A stretch of 64,000 nucleotides of DNA. It comes from Liolophura sinensis. Taxonomy: Eukaryota; Mollusca; Polyplacophora; Chitonida; Chitonidae. The notes under the pieces are model-generated. The model was given only the letters and a program-made list of their open reading frames with translations, did not search any database and had not been told where the DNA came from. The stretch's first letter is position 1. Each line of letters begins with the position of its first letter. A program made the translations under genes and the position numbers. Below are positions 47,879-60,664 of the stretch, piece after piece. The stretch lies in assembly GCF_032854445.1 (NCBI RefSeq), contig NC_088307.1:5718017-5782016 (forward strand), written 5' to 3'.

Positions 47879-48520
47879 TTCTATTGTTGCAGAGGTGGCT
47901 GAAAAGGTTGAAGAATCAAGGTACATGTAACTCGCCAATGTTGCGAAAGGGGACACAGGCACTTCAATTTAATACATCTCTCATATATAAAGCTTAATCG
48001 TGATTCACAGAAGAAAATGTTTGAGAATTGGGCTCTGTCCAAAATCTGGGTCTCAACATTTGCTGAATTGCACCAAATTAACACACACTTCAAATTCTGC
48101 TCTTTTTCTCTCCTCTCTTCACACAAAAGATGTCGAAATTGCGACATTGCCATTTTGACACAACAGTCTCATGCATCACTTCAGGAATCCAAAGGAAGAA
48201 CTTTCTGTATAAAAAAAAACAGGCTAAAGTTTCATGCCTTATGTCTGCATATCTGGCACTATCAGACAACATCTTAAAGGTATTGACTACATTTCTTGCA
48301 CTAGCAAAAGTAATACCAATAAGAGCCCTTTACAAGTACATATTAAATACTAAATTCAAACACTTTTAATATAAAGTGTTTTCCTTCTTATTAAAAAAAT
48401 GTTTAGATATAATGTAAACTGCACATATCTAAAGATGTACACTTGTAGGTGCAGTCATACCCACTATACAAACTGACCCAGATATCATTAAAGGCCCCTG
48501 GACTTGGGAGGAAGAGAGGT

Positions 48521-48572
48521 AGAGAGATGGGGTGGGGGAGGGGGGGATAAGTGATAAGGGGGGGGGGGGGTC
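48521..48572 (+). other. G-run cluster, potential G-quadruplex
   Basis: Runs of four to twelve G are interrupted by T, A and a short TAAGTGATAA spacer. It stands out in AT-rich surroundings. Confidence 0.55.
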
Positions 48573-48929
48573 TTTACATTTACATGTAACCACAGAAGTA
48601 CTTCTTATACATACATGTATGTAGGAGGCTGGCATGGCATATATAGGGGCTACAGACTAGATTTAGGCGTCTGTCATGCAACTATAATGTCCCACCTTAT
48701 CAACATAAAAGCAAGTTTTCTTCTGTTAGGGTTCACAAGATTCTCATAATAAAAACTGATGAATAGAGGATGCTTCTCTGAATATGAACAATTTCATTAC
48801 ATTTTCACATTAATAAGAAAGCGTAAGTCCTGTTTAGAGGCATTTTGCTTTTGCTTATTAAAGCAGTTCACTGTTGCTTTTCTAAAACAAGATTAATTTA
48901 ATTCACGATCGCTTTTAAAGATAAGTTTA

Positions 48930-49390
48930 CAGGTTTCTGAGGTAGAACACAGTTTTCTGAGGAGGGGCACAGTTTTCTGAGAAGGAACACAGATTTCTGA
49001 GGAGGGGCACAGATTTCTGAGAAGGAACACAGTTTTCTGAGGAGGGGCAAAGTTTTCTGAGAAGGAACACAGATTTCTGAGAAGGAACACAGTTTTCTGA
49101 GAAGGAACACAGATTTCTGAGAAGGAACACAGATTTCTCAGGAGGGGCACAGGTTTCTGAGGAGGGGCACAGTTTTCTGAGAAGGAACACAGATTTCTCA
49201 GGAGGGGCACAGTTTTCTGAGAAGGAACACAGATTTCTGAGGAGGGGCACAGGTTTCTGAGGAGGGGCACAGATTTCTGAGGAGGGGCACTGGTTTCTGA
49301 GAAGTAGCATACGTCTCTGAGGAGGGGCACAGATTTCTGAGGAGGGCATATGTTTTCGAGGTGGAGAACAGCTTTCTGGGGAGGGGCACA
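48930..49390. repeat. Tandem array, 20-bp unit, about 23 copies
   Basis: TCTGAGGAGGGGCACAGTTT and TCTGAGAAGGAACACAGATT alternate. The length is stable to within one base. Minus-strand frames rich in Leu-Arg-Ser-Pro are repeat artefacts. Confidence 0.95.
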
Positions 49391-50089
49391 ATCTTTTTTA
49401 TCTTGTTACTTGCTTACATTCATGAATTTTCATCCAAATGGTAAAAAAAAAAAAAAAAAAATTCTGAAAACTATTGTTCAAGGTATCTTGTCAAGCTCTT
49501 TGTAGCATCTTGCAATATTTGTTATGTAGAAAAGCAATATAGTCCGTGATTCCTCAGCCACTACATTCACCTTTGACATCGTAATCTAATATGTAAAACA
49601 TGGCAGGTACCTGGTACCAAGCTGGCTTATATACTTTCCACGTTGACAACCCTCCAGAAAAATAAGATTTAATTGATTGAAAAAGTACATGTGTTTCCTG
49701 TCCACCTATGAACGTCGTAATCACATGACGAGACATTATCATCAGTTTGACAGGTATTACCATAGCTCTTCTGGTTTATCTAAGACTACACTCATACAGG
49801 TATTATTAAAGGAGAAGTAATCTATACCGTAGGTCTGTTAATAGAGGCCCCCAAGCCGGTTGACCCACTTTACCCCGGGCCCTTAGAGAGTGTCACTTTG
49901 TAGTGGGGCCCGGGGACACATCGACATGACCAGGTGAGAGCACCATGAGGGTGGGGCAATAAAACATGTGGCCCTCAATGTCTCTATAAGCAGAAGTAAT
50001 TGCTCCACTCAGGTGGGCTAATAACCTTGTACACACAGTGCCTCACTCTACCATACATCCTCTAAACTTTGGCACACCTGCAAACACCT

Positions 50090-50600
50090 GTTGATGGTTA
50101 GTAACTTGAAGATCTTGCTTACAATCTGACCCACTGGTTGATAACTTAGAGATCTTGCTTACGACTTGGGTATCTTTCTAGTAACTTGGAGATTTTGCTT
50201 TAATACAACTTGGCTTGGGCTGGTTAACAACTTGCTTACAATTTGGCTAACTTGCTAACAACTTGCAGATCTTGCTTACAATTTGGCTAACTTGTTAACA
50301 ACTAGCAGATCTTGCTTACAATTTGGCTAACTTGTTAGCAACTTGCAGATCTTGCTTACAATTTGGCTAATTTGTTAACAGCTTGCAGATCTTGCTTACA
50401 ATTTGGCTAACTGGTTAACAACTTGCAGATCTTGCTTACAATTTGGCTAACTTGTTAACAACTTGCAGATCTTGCTTACAATTTGGCTAACTGGTTAACA
50501 ACTTGCAGATCTTGCTTGCAATTTGGCTAACTGGTTAACAACTTGCAGATCTTGCTTACAGCTAAGCTAACTGATTGATGACTTGCAGATCTTGCCTACA
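50090..50600. repeat. Tandem array, 40-bp unit, about 12 copies
   Basis: ACTTGCAGATCTTGCTTACA followed by ATTTGGCTAACTTGTTAACA repeats with little change in the middle and decays at both ends. Confidence 0.95.
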
Positions 50601-50689
50601 ACTGGTTTATAACTAGGTTAATTTGTTCATGACTTCTGCAGCAACCTTGTTTACAGATTGTGTAACTACTTTTCTTATGGCTTGAATAG

Positions 50690-51030
50690 CTACATGTACT
50701 TTATTTATGGCTAGGCCACTTTGTTTATGGCCAGGCTACTTTGTTAATCACTTGAATGGCTACTTTAATTGCTAATGGCTTTTATGGCTACTTTATTTAT
50801 GGCCTGTGTGACTCATTTGTTTATGGCTAGATGACTTTATTTATGGCCAGGCTACTTTGTTATGACTACCGTATTTATGATTTGGTTACTCTGTATAAGG
50901 CTTAGCCGCTTATTTTATGAATTGGTTATTTTGTTTATGACTTGCCTACTTTGTTTATGGCTAGCCTACTTTATTTATGGCTAGCCTACTTTGTTTATGG
51001 CTAGCCTACATCGTTTATGGCACATTGGGT
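50690..51030. repeat. Degenerate minisatellite, about 20-bp unit
   Basis: TTTGTTTATGGCTAGCCTAC is best preserved at 50950-51010. Earlier copies vary (GGCCAGGCTACTTTG, GACTTGCCTACTTTG). Confidence 0.85.
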
Positions 51031-52029
51031 AAAGGAGACATGATTAATAATATACCCTGTTCAGCTGCTGAACATCTTTGAAGAAGTTATGGTTATTTAG
51101 TAAGATACCATCAAAAATATCAATGTACATTTTGGAAATACTTCTATTTGGTACATAGTGCACCTTATAAAAATAACAGCAGTCAGTGCTATCAGACAGG
51201 GCTGATGACCAAAATACACAGAATCATACTATATAAAACTTCTAGATGATGAAGCAGGTCTTCAATATAGCGCTGACATGAAAAACCACTGTGTCACAAA
51301 CATATTACACAGATGGTGTATGCCTTGTTAACTCCAGTCAAGTGATGTTAAGCGAGTGAAGAGCACTAGGTGAACACCATACTTGATGCGCTATGTTTTA
51401 CTACGCACACAAAAAAAAAAACTTAAGAAAGAGCTGTTCAGCTGAAACTTTATATCACTGAACTAAGCAAGCCATCGTTTACTTTACGAGCAAGTGGACA
51501 AAAGACAGCAGACAACTTGATATAACTGTAGTACAGAATAAAGGCATCAGATTGTTGACTGTTGCGCTGTAAATGAGGGCTGTTACTTTGTGAGCGCGAC
51601 ACTGCTTTGCTTGCGGCTGTTATCACCGAGTATTAGGTTTGCAGAACATAGCATAGCCCTGTATTGATCAATGAATGAAAGATTACGGTTAAACACCACA
51701 TCGTCAATATGTCAGCCATATCGTGGTGATACTGACCAATGAAAATCAAGAATAACTCTAAGGTTTAATAAAATGTAATTATTTATTGGTTTAAACGTGC
51801 TTATTTTTTCTGCACATGTACAATGCCAGCTGTTTTTAATACAGGATTCTACCTTGTATGGTAAAGGAAAAAAATCAACAAACTTCCTTAGTCTCAAATG
51901 AAGCAGCTTCGCAAATTTGCTGGTACTGTCAAAAAACTTTTGGCTTTACACACAGACAGACGGATGGACGGACGGATGAACAACGCCATACAACAACACA
52001 ATCTTCACTGATGGACATATAAAACTGTA

Positions 52030-52095
52030 TTTTTAAAATATTTTAAAAAATTAAATAAAAATAAAATAAAAATAAATAAAATATATAAAAAAAAG
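52030..52095. repeat. A-rich simple repeat
   Basis: AAATAAAAATAAAATAAAAA-type sequence continues into ATATATAAAAAAAAG. It may be the remains of a SINE tail. Confidence 0.6.
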
Positions 52096-52215
52096 TGTGT
52101 GTTTAGATAAATGTATATAACACATGTATGGAATCAATGTTTGGGGTAGTAGACAGCGGATATGCTGTTTACACATGTATATACATGTACACACACAAGG
52201 TTTGTATAGCTGGAT

Positions 52216-52360
52216 GGTGGGAAGGTCTGCCAGCAACCTGCAGGTGGTCACAGGTTTCCCACAGGCTCTGACCGGTTTCCTCCCACCATAATGCTGGCCA
52301 CCATCTTATAAGTAAAATATTCTTGTTTACAGCATAAAACACCAATCAAATAAATAAATT
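52216..52360 (+). mobile_element. SINE family A, headless copy with target duplication
   Basis: It begins GGTGGGAAGGTCTGCCAGCA and ends AAATAAATAAATT. The flanking direct repeat TAGCTGGAT occurs at 52207-52215 and 52361-52369. The tRNA head is absent. Confidence 0.9.
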
Positions 52361-52880
52361 TAGCTGGATTTTTAGGAAGTCTAATGTACTACTCTCCAAT
52401 AGCTGGCACAGACTCACTGTTTGGGCTATATAAACATGGGTGGAGTCACTAAAACACACAGCTTTAGAGCCTACTGAAAGCAGTGATGTATTCACACTAA
52501 AGACAGGTAAATCTGGCAAATATCTGCCCCTCGGAAAATTGATCAGGTTACAATTTGACACAACAGTCAGGTGATGAATGATCAACTTTGATGTCTCAGC
52601 GAGTGATGGAGGGTCCTCATGCACAGAAGGCCTCTGTCACAAGCTATCCTGCAGAACAGAAAACTCTTTCACAATGATGGTGGAATAAAAAGTGAAATGA
52701 ATGCATGTTTTCCTTTTGTACCTGCATGTTCAATACCTGGCTGAGTAAAAAGCTCTTTGATTGAAGTTACCTGACAGTGAAGTCTGTAGGTTTATATAAA
52801 GGAGCAATATTTCATTAATAAGCTCAAATCTTAAGTTATTATCTCGGTGAAAGCATGGGGATTGAATCACTCAGAGCTTC

Positions 52881-53230
52881 TTGAGTGCTTTGGGTTTTAA
52901 CACCATACTTGACAATTTTTCAGTCATGTGACAATGAAGGGGTCTTTAGAGAGCATGTGATGTGCCTCCTTGCGGCAGGACGGATTTCCCCCGCTCTTTA
53001 ATCCAGTGCTGCTTCACTGAGGCGACTTACTGAAGGCAAGCAAGCCTCCCCGCCCGAGCCATTATAATGATATGGGTCAACCAGTCGTTGCGCTATCCCC
53101 TTCATGCTGAACGCCAAGCGAGGAAGCTACAACTTCCTCTTTTAAAATCTTAGGTGTGACCCGACTCAGGATTGACCCTGAATCTAACGCTTCCAAAGCA
53201 GACACTCTACCAACTGTGCTATCAGGGCCG
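52881..53230 (-). mobile_element. SINE family B, full length
   Basis: On the minus strand it opens CGGCCCTGATAGCACAGTTG with the A box and has a GAGTCGGGTCACACC B-box-like region. The body retains the CGAGGAAGCTACAACTTCCT segment and the longer middle (GGCAGGACGGATTTCC) that the 9053 copy lost. It ends GGTGTTAAAACCCAAAGCA without a long ACTC tail. It is followed by a TA microsatellite. Confidence 0.9.
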
Positions 53231-53233
53231 ATG

Positions 53234-53272
53234 TATATATAAATATATATATATATATATATAATAATAATG
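53234..53272. repeat. TA microsatellite
   Basis: Alternating TA for about 30 bases, then TAATAATAATG. Confidence 0.85.
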
Positions 53273-54054
53273 TATGGTGCCTGATCATAAGTGTTGTATT
53301 GATCTTGAAAGAAGAGTTGAGGTATGTTTGCACAACAGCCAGACTGGATGAAATTTTACAGATATTTCAGAAATCCTTTCAGAACAGATATTTCAGAAAT
53401 CCTACTTACGTTTCAAGAATCTTACTGATAATGACGTTTCAGAATTGGTACTATACTTTCCGAAATGCTACTCTTTGCCGTTGAGCTGAACTTTAAGGTC
53501 AAACATATTACATAGATATAATTATACAAGCCCACCTGGTGACTGCACAGGTATAATGGATAAGTGCATATAGGGTACTACTATACGCCCACAGGGAATC
53601 CATTTACGCGCCCACAAACATGTATGCTTATATTATCTATAGAAATCTGAAATGTTTAGTTCTAAAGAAAAGAAAATTGAAGATGGGAATAAAGAGGTAT
53701 TACTGGAGTATGCAAGCATTCAAACACTTCAGGTGCATGCGTACTCGCGCTCATATGAAAGGGTTCTGGTACAACACACTTGACATGCCTGTTAAGGTCA
53801 CTCTGTAAAGAGAGATGGAAAATAAGCGAGATTCTGTTCTCAAAGGGATTCCAAGTACTTGTACACCATCAAATCGCTGGTTTTTCAGATTTTTCAGTTA
53901 TTCTCTCAGCCAAAGTATCTAAGAGGTTTTCAAGCTATTGCTCAAATCAAGACAATATAATAGGTTAATGAATGACAGCCAGTCATGGTAATCTTCCACA
54001 AAGTTTAGCGTGGAAGACTACATTCTTCACTATGATTTAAATAGCACATTATAT

Positions 54055-54915
54055 TTCTTGAAAGTATAATAAATTATGATGTAGCATGCTGTATTCTAGA
54101 ATGTGAAATAAATTATAATGTAATACTACAATAAATTATAATGCATACTACATTCTTGGAAAGTGCAATAAATTATGATGTAGCATACGACATTCTTGGA
54201 AAGTGCAATAAATTATGATGTAGCATACGACATTCTTGGAAAGTGCAATAAATTATGATGTAGCACACTACATTCTTGGAAAGTGCAATAAATTATGATG
54301 TAGCACACTACGTTCTTGGAAAGTGCAATAAATTATGATGTAGCACATGACATTCTTGGAAAGCGCAATAAATTATGATGTAGCACACTACATTCTTGGA
54401 AAGTGCAATAAATTATGATGTAGCACACAACATTCTTGGAAAGTGCAATAAATTATGATGTAGCATACGACATTCTTGGAAAGTGCAATAAATTATGATG
54501 TAGCACATGACATTCTTGGAAAGTGCAATAAATTATGATGTAGCACATGACATTTTTGGAAAGTGCAATAAATTATGATGTAGCACACGACATTCTTGGA
54601 AAGTGCAATAAATTATGATGTAGCACACTACATTCTTGGAAAGTGCAATACATTATGATGTAGCATACAACATTCTTGCAAAATGCAATAAATAATGATG
54701 TAGCATACGACATTCTTGGAAAGTGCAATAAATTATGATGTAGCACACTACATTCTTGGAAAATGCAATAAATTATGATGTAGCATACAACATTCTTGCA
54801 AAATGCAATAAATTATGATGTAGCATACGACATTCTTGGAAAGTACAATAAATTATGATGTAGCATACGACATTCTTGGAAAGTGCAATAAATTATGATG
54901 CAGCACACTTCATAT
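54055..54915. repeat. Tandem array, 40-bp unit, about 21 copies
   Basis: CATTCTTGGAAAGTGCAATA followed by AATTATGATGTAGCACACTA is repeated with almost no length change between 54151 and 54900. Copies differ mainly at CACACTA/CATACGA/CACATGA. The first copies (54055-54150) are irregular. Confidence 0.97.
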
Positions 54916-55059
54916 AAGGAGCAATGATAAAATTATGATCATGATGTGCGTGTAGTGCACTACTTTCTTGAATATTCAATAAAATATGTGCTTCTCATGT
55001 AAATATACTTTTCCAGGTACATGTACGCTTACAAATATCTGACAAAGTGACGATGGAAT

Positions 55060-55115
55060 ATAAAGCAGGAGCTGGATTTGAACCTGTGACCTCATTGGTC
55101 TAGGGCTAGCGGGCC
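55060..55115 (-). mobile_element. SINE tRNA-head fragment (B box)
   Basis: Minus strand AGGTCACAGGTTCAAATCCA contains a good B box, followed by GCTCCTGC as in SINE A. No body or tail follows. Confidence 0.6.
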
Positions 55116-56338
55116 ATTAGTTTAAATGTTACATGACCAAATTACGCTAAAATTGCCATGAATGGCTCATTCTTCACACATGCACTCTATTCACTTAAAA
55201 AAATCAAACTTGTTAAAACATGAGTTCACAAATGCCATAAATACCGAAATTCACTTAAAGTTTAGCATCTTTCAATTTGTTAAGAGAAAAACTTAAGTGA
55301 TGGCATCAAAAGTATAATATAAGGTCTTTACATGCTCCTGAAGGTGCATTTTCACATACCAATCTACTGGTGGAAATACATGTAATGTAATCAGAATAAA
55401 ACTCTCCTCAGATAGGTGAGTACATGAAGGGCTACTTATTCACCTACATGTTTATGTTGATTGATTTACATTCAAATCACAACTACATGCATTCCTTTTT
55501 CCCTCAAAAAAAAAAAAGCTGTAAATTTTCTCACAAAAAAAGTATCAAAAACCTTATCAGCGCCACTATACTCTTCAGACGTTAATTTCAGCATTTCTAC
55601 TGATGCATGCTACAATAAAACAACGAAGCACTGATCTGATATTGTAAATGATCTCAGACAAAAGATGAAAATATCTCCCCCGGAAAATCTGGATAACACC
55701 ATATAACTGACAGTTGAGGTCGCTTGAAACAATACATGTGAAATCTGCAATGTCACTTTCCTACCTTTGTTTTGCATGACTGTGGTCAGTTAAAGAAATA
55801 TAATCTCTAAAAAAATTATATATAGGTAACGAACTCGTCCTCAAAATATAACTCATGTGTCAAAAAATGTGGTTTTAATTATTCTGTAAAACAAAAGGTG
55901 TTTCATCCCTGCTCATGCTGCTAACACTTTAGCCGAGACACACGCACTGACAAAGGAAAGGGTAGCTACAAAAAGCGTACGAAACTTGCTGGGCGTTTCA
56001 AAGGAAATGGAGAGAGATTTACGCAGCACCTCTCCTGACATTGCTTGTGTTTCTTAAGGAAATATCGGCTAGGTTTTAACTCCACCTGCGTTTCAGATGT
56101 CAAGTGACGTCCTCAAGAGACTCCTACAAGTTTTGTGCATGCTGATATTCCACTTACATATTTACACTCTCTCTTCCCCTAAGGTACAGAGCTGTTTAAT
56201 AAACACAAAATATATTATTTCCACAAATACCACAAACCGCATTATTTCCATCCATTTTTAACACTTCCACTGACCTAAAAGGCAGTGTTAAGGAGCTCTA
56301 CACCTTATTTATAAATTTTTTAAAATGTGTTTCTTGAC

Positions 56339-56471
56339 TACGTGGGAAGGTCTGCTAGCAACCTGTGGATGGTTGAGAGTTTCCTCCCACCATAATGCTG
56401 GCCGCCGTCATATACTGTAAGTGAAATATTCTTGAGTACAGCGTAAAACACCAATCAAATAAATAAATAAA
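56339..56471 (+). mobile_element. SINE family A copy, headless with internal deletion
   Basis: ACGTGGGAAGGTCTGCTAGC opens it. The CGGGCTCTGCCCGG part is missing, and AATGCTGGCCGCCGTCATAT and the AAATAAATAAATAAAA tail follow. AAAATGTGTTTCTTG on the left and AAAATGTGCTTTTGG on the right may be a decayed target duplication. Confidence 0.85.
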
Positions 56472-56849
56472 ATGTGCTTTTGGTTTGTAATCTCTCTACC
56501 ATAGATTTGCAAAAAGCACTATTACTACATTAATGTGGAATATATTTTTCAAATTACCAAATCTCAAATCATGGTATGCTGAAAGTACTTCTGAAAATAA
56601 TACAAAGTTTTTTCTTTTTTTTTAAACTAATTCTCAAATACTGCTGTAAGCCAACTCTTATCATTTTAACTATATTTTCATATAAATAATATTTTTCCAA
56701 CGTAACTTTAATAATCAAGGTGTCATACCAAGGTGTAGTCTAGGTGGCCATCTAATCTGTCATTTCTGTACATATACAAATTATAACCCCCTATCTAAAA
56801 TGACTCATTTGTTGACTTGGGGCTTAACATGGCCTTTCAACATTATTTC

Positions 56850-57084
56850 AGCCTTTTCTTCAGCCTTTTCGCATGTATAGGTGTTTATTCAAGCATATTC
56901 TGAAGGTATCATTATTCTGTGAAGACTAAGACTAAAAATTATACTCTTTGTAAAGTCTTGATACTGGCCAATTCAACCAGTGTAGTTTTGTCTCAAAAAT
57001 CCACTTACATGTATAAATGTGCATACAGGTAAATTTCACTGAAAGTTGCTCTTTTATACGCTAAAAGGTTGAGGAAGTAGGGTA
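56850..57084 (-). mobile_element. TIR element family D copy
   Basis: CTTCAGCCTTTTCGCATGTA at one end and CGCTAAAAGGTTGAGGAAGT at the other are inverted repeats. AAGCATATTCTGAAGGTATC and TAGTTTTGTCTC match the copy at 45541. Confidence 0.78.
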
Positions 57085-57138
57085 CATGTCTGTACATTCA
57101 ACTAATCCTTTGTTCTTGTCTCAGATAATCAGCACAAG

Positions 57139-57180
57139 ATCAATGAGGTCTACGGTTCAAATCCAGCTCCTGCTGGTTAA
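57139..57180 (+). mobile_element. SINE tRNA-head fragment (B box)
   Basis: AATGAGGTCTACGGTTCAAA then TCCAGCTCCTGCTGG matches the B-box part of SINE A. It is about 110 bp from the next SINE A copy, which is in the opposite orientation. Confidence 0.6.
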
Positions 57181-57290
57181 GTTGCAGTTTTAAATCAGGA
57201 TGTTTCTCAGATACCTACCAAAGGACAGTGGTTTACTCCATGTACTCTGGCTTCATCCAGCCATGTCTGTATACCAGGCCACTGTTTTAC

Positions 57291-57437
57291 TTTATTTATT
57301 TATTTATTTATTTGATTGGTGTTTTATGCCGTACCCTAGAATATTACGCTTATACGACGGCGGCCAGCATTATGGTAGGAGGAAATCGGGTAGGGCCAGG
57401 TGGACACCCATGACCATCAGCAGGTTACTGACAGACC
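57291..57437 (-). mobile_element. Short SINE A (headless) with 12-bp target duplication
   Basis: On the minus strand it starts GGTCTGTCAGTAACCTGCTG and ends with a long AAATAAATAAAT tail. CCACTGTTTTAC is repeated at 57279-57290 and 57437-57448. Confidence 0.93.
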
Positions 57438-57938
57438 CACTGTTTTACAGGTGAAAAATTATCGAGTACCAGTAGAGCATTAATAAACACTAATCAAATA
57501 AATCGGTAATTAACAATTAATAATGCACATACAGTCCACACTGTATCATTGAAGTTTCATCTTAAAAAACTGTCAAAACTAAATGCCGTTTTAAAACTGC
57601 ATCAAAAAAACAACAATTTTAAAGTAAATGTACGAAGAGCTTCATTAACAGTATTCCCAATCAGTGTTGATTCAAAGTCTGACACATGGATGCTACCTCC
57701 CAAATACTGACAAAAAAAAGAGGCCTTCCAAAATACCCTGTGGGACCAAAAAAAGGTACTTGCTCCTCAACACTGAGATTAGGGCCAGAAAGTTAAAACA
57801 TTGGGTGGAACTGAACCAACGTCAGCATACCTACACGTTTAGATACAGCTGTTTTACTCTTTGCTTTACCAGTAAAAGTGTATTCATCAGTAAATGGCGC
57901 ATAGCAGATACATAGTCATACATTTACAGTAGAGATAT

Positions 57939-58080
57939 TTATTTATTCATTTATTTCATTGGTGTTTTACGCCATACTCAAGAATATTTCACTCATACGA
58001 TGGCGGCCACCATTACGGTGGGAGAAAACCGGGCACAGCCCTGGGGAAACTCACGCCCATCTGCAGGTTGCTGGCAGACC
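57939..58080 (-). mobile_element. Short SINE A (headless) with 13-bp target duplication
   Basis: On the minus strand it begins GGTCTGCCAGCAACCTGCAG and ends in AAATGAATAAAT. ACAGTAGAGATAT is repeated exactly at 57926-57938 and 58081-58093. Confidence 0.95.
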
Positions 58081-58780
58081 ACAGTAGAGATATGAATACA
58101 CGCCAGGTACGTGATAAATTTAACTGCACTCAATTGCTCTGTTTTTATGCGAATTAGTGAGTTTACACATTAGAATCATGAATAATTCAACAGTGCGTGA
58201 CTTAATGAGCGTACCTGTAGACACTTGCCCTAGGGCTTTCATTTCTCCTCATAAATTACTAGCATCTCCTAAAATTCAACTAATTGTCTTGCTATCATAA
58301 ATGTAACTCACAAGTTACATTAATATAAATGTAATATATGCTAATATATACGCGAGGAACATTATAAACAAAAGTAACAATACGTTCTGATGAACATCAT
58401 TGTTTACATACATGTAGGTGGCCATGTTAAGCTGATAATGTTGAACACATGTAACCACTGGACCGTCGGTGGTTTACATATTCTTATAGCACTGTTTCTG
58501 TTTTTTTGGCGTGTAAGACCCAGTCAAATTTCTCACTGAAATATGAGCAGGTAAGCAGAATGTACTGAAAATGAAAACTGGCACCACCAAATGGGAGAGT
58601 TTCTTCTTCAACTGATTAGTTTTATCATATTCATATCTCCATGTGTGTATGTACATGCTGCCCAGCAAAACTTCTTTACAAGTATTTCAAATTTCAGAAA
58701 GATTTATAGAAATTTTAACCAACAGATTATGCTTTTCTGTTCAAAACCACCTAGTATAGATGTAATCTAATAATGTGTTC

Positions 58781-58925
58781 GGTCTGCCAGCAACGTGCGG
58801 ATGGTCATGGGTTTCCCCTAGGCTGTGCCTGGTTTCCTCCCACCACAATGCTGGCCGCCGTCGTATAAGTGAAATATTCTTGAGTACGGCGTAAAACACC
58901 AATCAAATAAATAAATAAATAAATA
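58781..58925 (+). mobile_element. Short SINE A (headless) with 12-bp target duplication
   Basis: It begins GGTCTGCCAGCAACGTGCGG and ends with repeated AAATAAATAA. AATAATGTGTTC is repeated at 58769-58780 and 58926-58937. Confidence 0.95.
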
Positions 58926-59317
58926 AATAATGTGTTCTACATTATGACTCTACAGAAAACAGATACAGGTTCAACAAGTGTCTCCAGATTTACGTTAATT
59001 TATGTATAATTACACGTAAAACCATGTTCATCCCTGCATTATATTTGTTTGCTTTAGCATATACTGATCCATTATTATATTCATATTTATAGTTAAATTT
59101 ACTGATATTCTATACATTCTTATGAATAATTATTACATTCTGAAAAAAAAAACTTGTCCTTTTGCTAAAAGAAATGTGAGGTTGACTGTGACATACATGT
59201 ACTCTTGTTCATAATATACACGTACCAGTCACAAGAAAAAAACACTTTAATGTCAATATTAATTAAGGGATGGCTACAAGCCATACAGAGCAAGAGTGAC
59301 TCTAATTGCTTGTTTTT

Positions 59318-59395
59318 AAAACTTTCGCCACGATATGGCTGAAATATTGCCGATGTGGCGTTAAGCCATAATCATTCATTCATCATTCACATCAA
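59318..59395 (+). mobile_element. SINE tail of the ATATGGCTGAAATATTGCC type
   Basis: CGATATGGCTGAAATATTGC, CGATGTGGCGTTAAGCCATA and an ATCATTCATTCATCATTC tail form the 3' end of a repeat family that is, to my knowledge, widespread in molluscs. No head is visible upstream. Confidence 0.7.
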
Positions 59396-59604
59396 CTGAC
59401 TTATAAGATGGAAGAAAAAAATCCTTTCTACACAGATATATACATAACAACTGAAAGTTCATGTACACATATGTTCACATATTTTTACTATAAGGCTTAA
59501 AAGTCTTAAGGACCCATCATGGTATGTAAGTTTTTTACTCAAGCCGACAAAATATAAAGCATAAATATCTGTAATAATGATCTCTTATCAAATCCAAACA
59601 GTGC

Positions 59605-59736
59605 AGGGCCCAGTTTCACAAAGCGACATTTTTTTAACGTACATTTGTCGTACGACATTTTGTACATCACTGTTAACGTACCATTGTTCTGTATGTGCGA
59701 TATCTTACAAGTACAACACCTTTGTGAAAGTGGCCC
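59605..59736. mobile_element. Small TIR element, GGGCCCAGTTTCACAAAG family
   Basis: GGGCCCAGTTTCACAAAG at the left is mirrored by CTTTGTGAAAGTGGCCC at the right (17 bp with one mismatch or indel). Inside, ACGTACATTTGTCGTACGAC adds further palindromic sequence. Confidence 0.8.
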
Positions 59737-60245
59737 ATTATGACTAAGACTATGGCTAAGAGTCTCCTGTATATATCAATACAAATAAATCCTTGCTAAG
59801 TCACTGTCATTGTATTCGAAAAACTGGCACCCCAAAACAAATAAAAATCTAAAGCCAAATTTGAATTCTGTTTACCCAATATTGATACAAGTACACTGTA
59901 CACGACTTTAAATTGTATATAATGTTCTATAGTTCTTTGTTTCCATTCAAATGCTTTGGTAGTTAGTCGACATGCTTTACTTGAACAAAAAGATCGAATA
60001 AAATGTCAAACTGGAAACCTTTGAAGCCCTTTGAAGATTTTCTGATGACAGATACCTTTGAAATTGTCTCTTATAGTTTCTGAACTTTATTATAAGTGTA
60101 TGGGTTTTTTTCACATTTGATTTCCTTTTTCCTCCTTTGAAAGACTGAAAAATCGTGTTTATGCATGTTTGGGAGGGAGTTTTAACTTTTAAGCATCAAA
60201 ATCTTTATTCTTTCAGTGCTGAAGGCAAAAGGTTAATTTTATTTG

Positions 60246-60395
60246 TTTGTTCATTTATTTATTCATTTAACTTGTTTTATGTCATAGTGAAGAATTTCTC
60301 ACTAAATATGATGGCAGTTTTCACAAACGGGAAAACCGACGTTAAGTACGACATTAAACCCTCAGCATTCATTCATTCATTCATTCACTGCATTA
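60246..60395. mobile_element. Decayed SINE A and SINE B tail, adjoining
   Basis: CATTTATTTATTCATTTAAC to CAAACGGGAAAACC resembles a minus-oriented SINE A. GACGTTAAGTACGACATTAA then ACCCTCAGCATTCATTCATT is a plus-oriented SINE B tail. They may be two insertions or a recombinant. Confidence 0.6.
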
Positions 60396-60664
60396 AATTT
60401 GTATAATTTTTTACTATACACAGTATTACACAAGAAAGTAAAAAAATTAAAGTCTTGGGATAGAAGATGACTGCTTTCCTAAATACAGCTAGAAGATCTT
60501 AATTTTAGGAAAAGAAACTTCAAAACACTTTGCCTGCTAGATGTCGTACAACATAACAATGTATTCATTTGCTTTTGACAAAAAAAAAAGGTCAGCAATA
60601 AAATAACAATTGGGAATAACAACTCCATTCAACATAAACAGAATCCAAGCCAGCTCAGTTCACG

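Noticed and set aside
48893-49391. Leu/Ser/Pro/Cys-rich frames of about 150 residues
   Set aside because: They come from the 20-bp array and overlap in three frames with similar composition.
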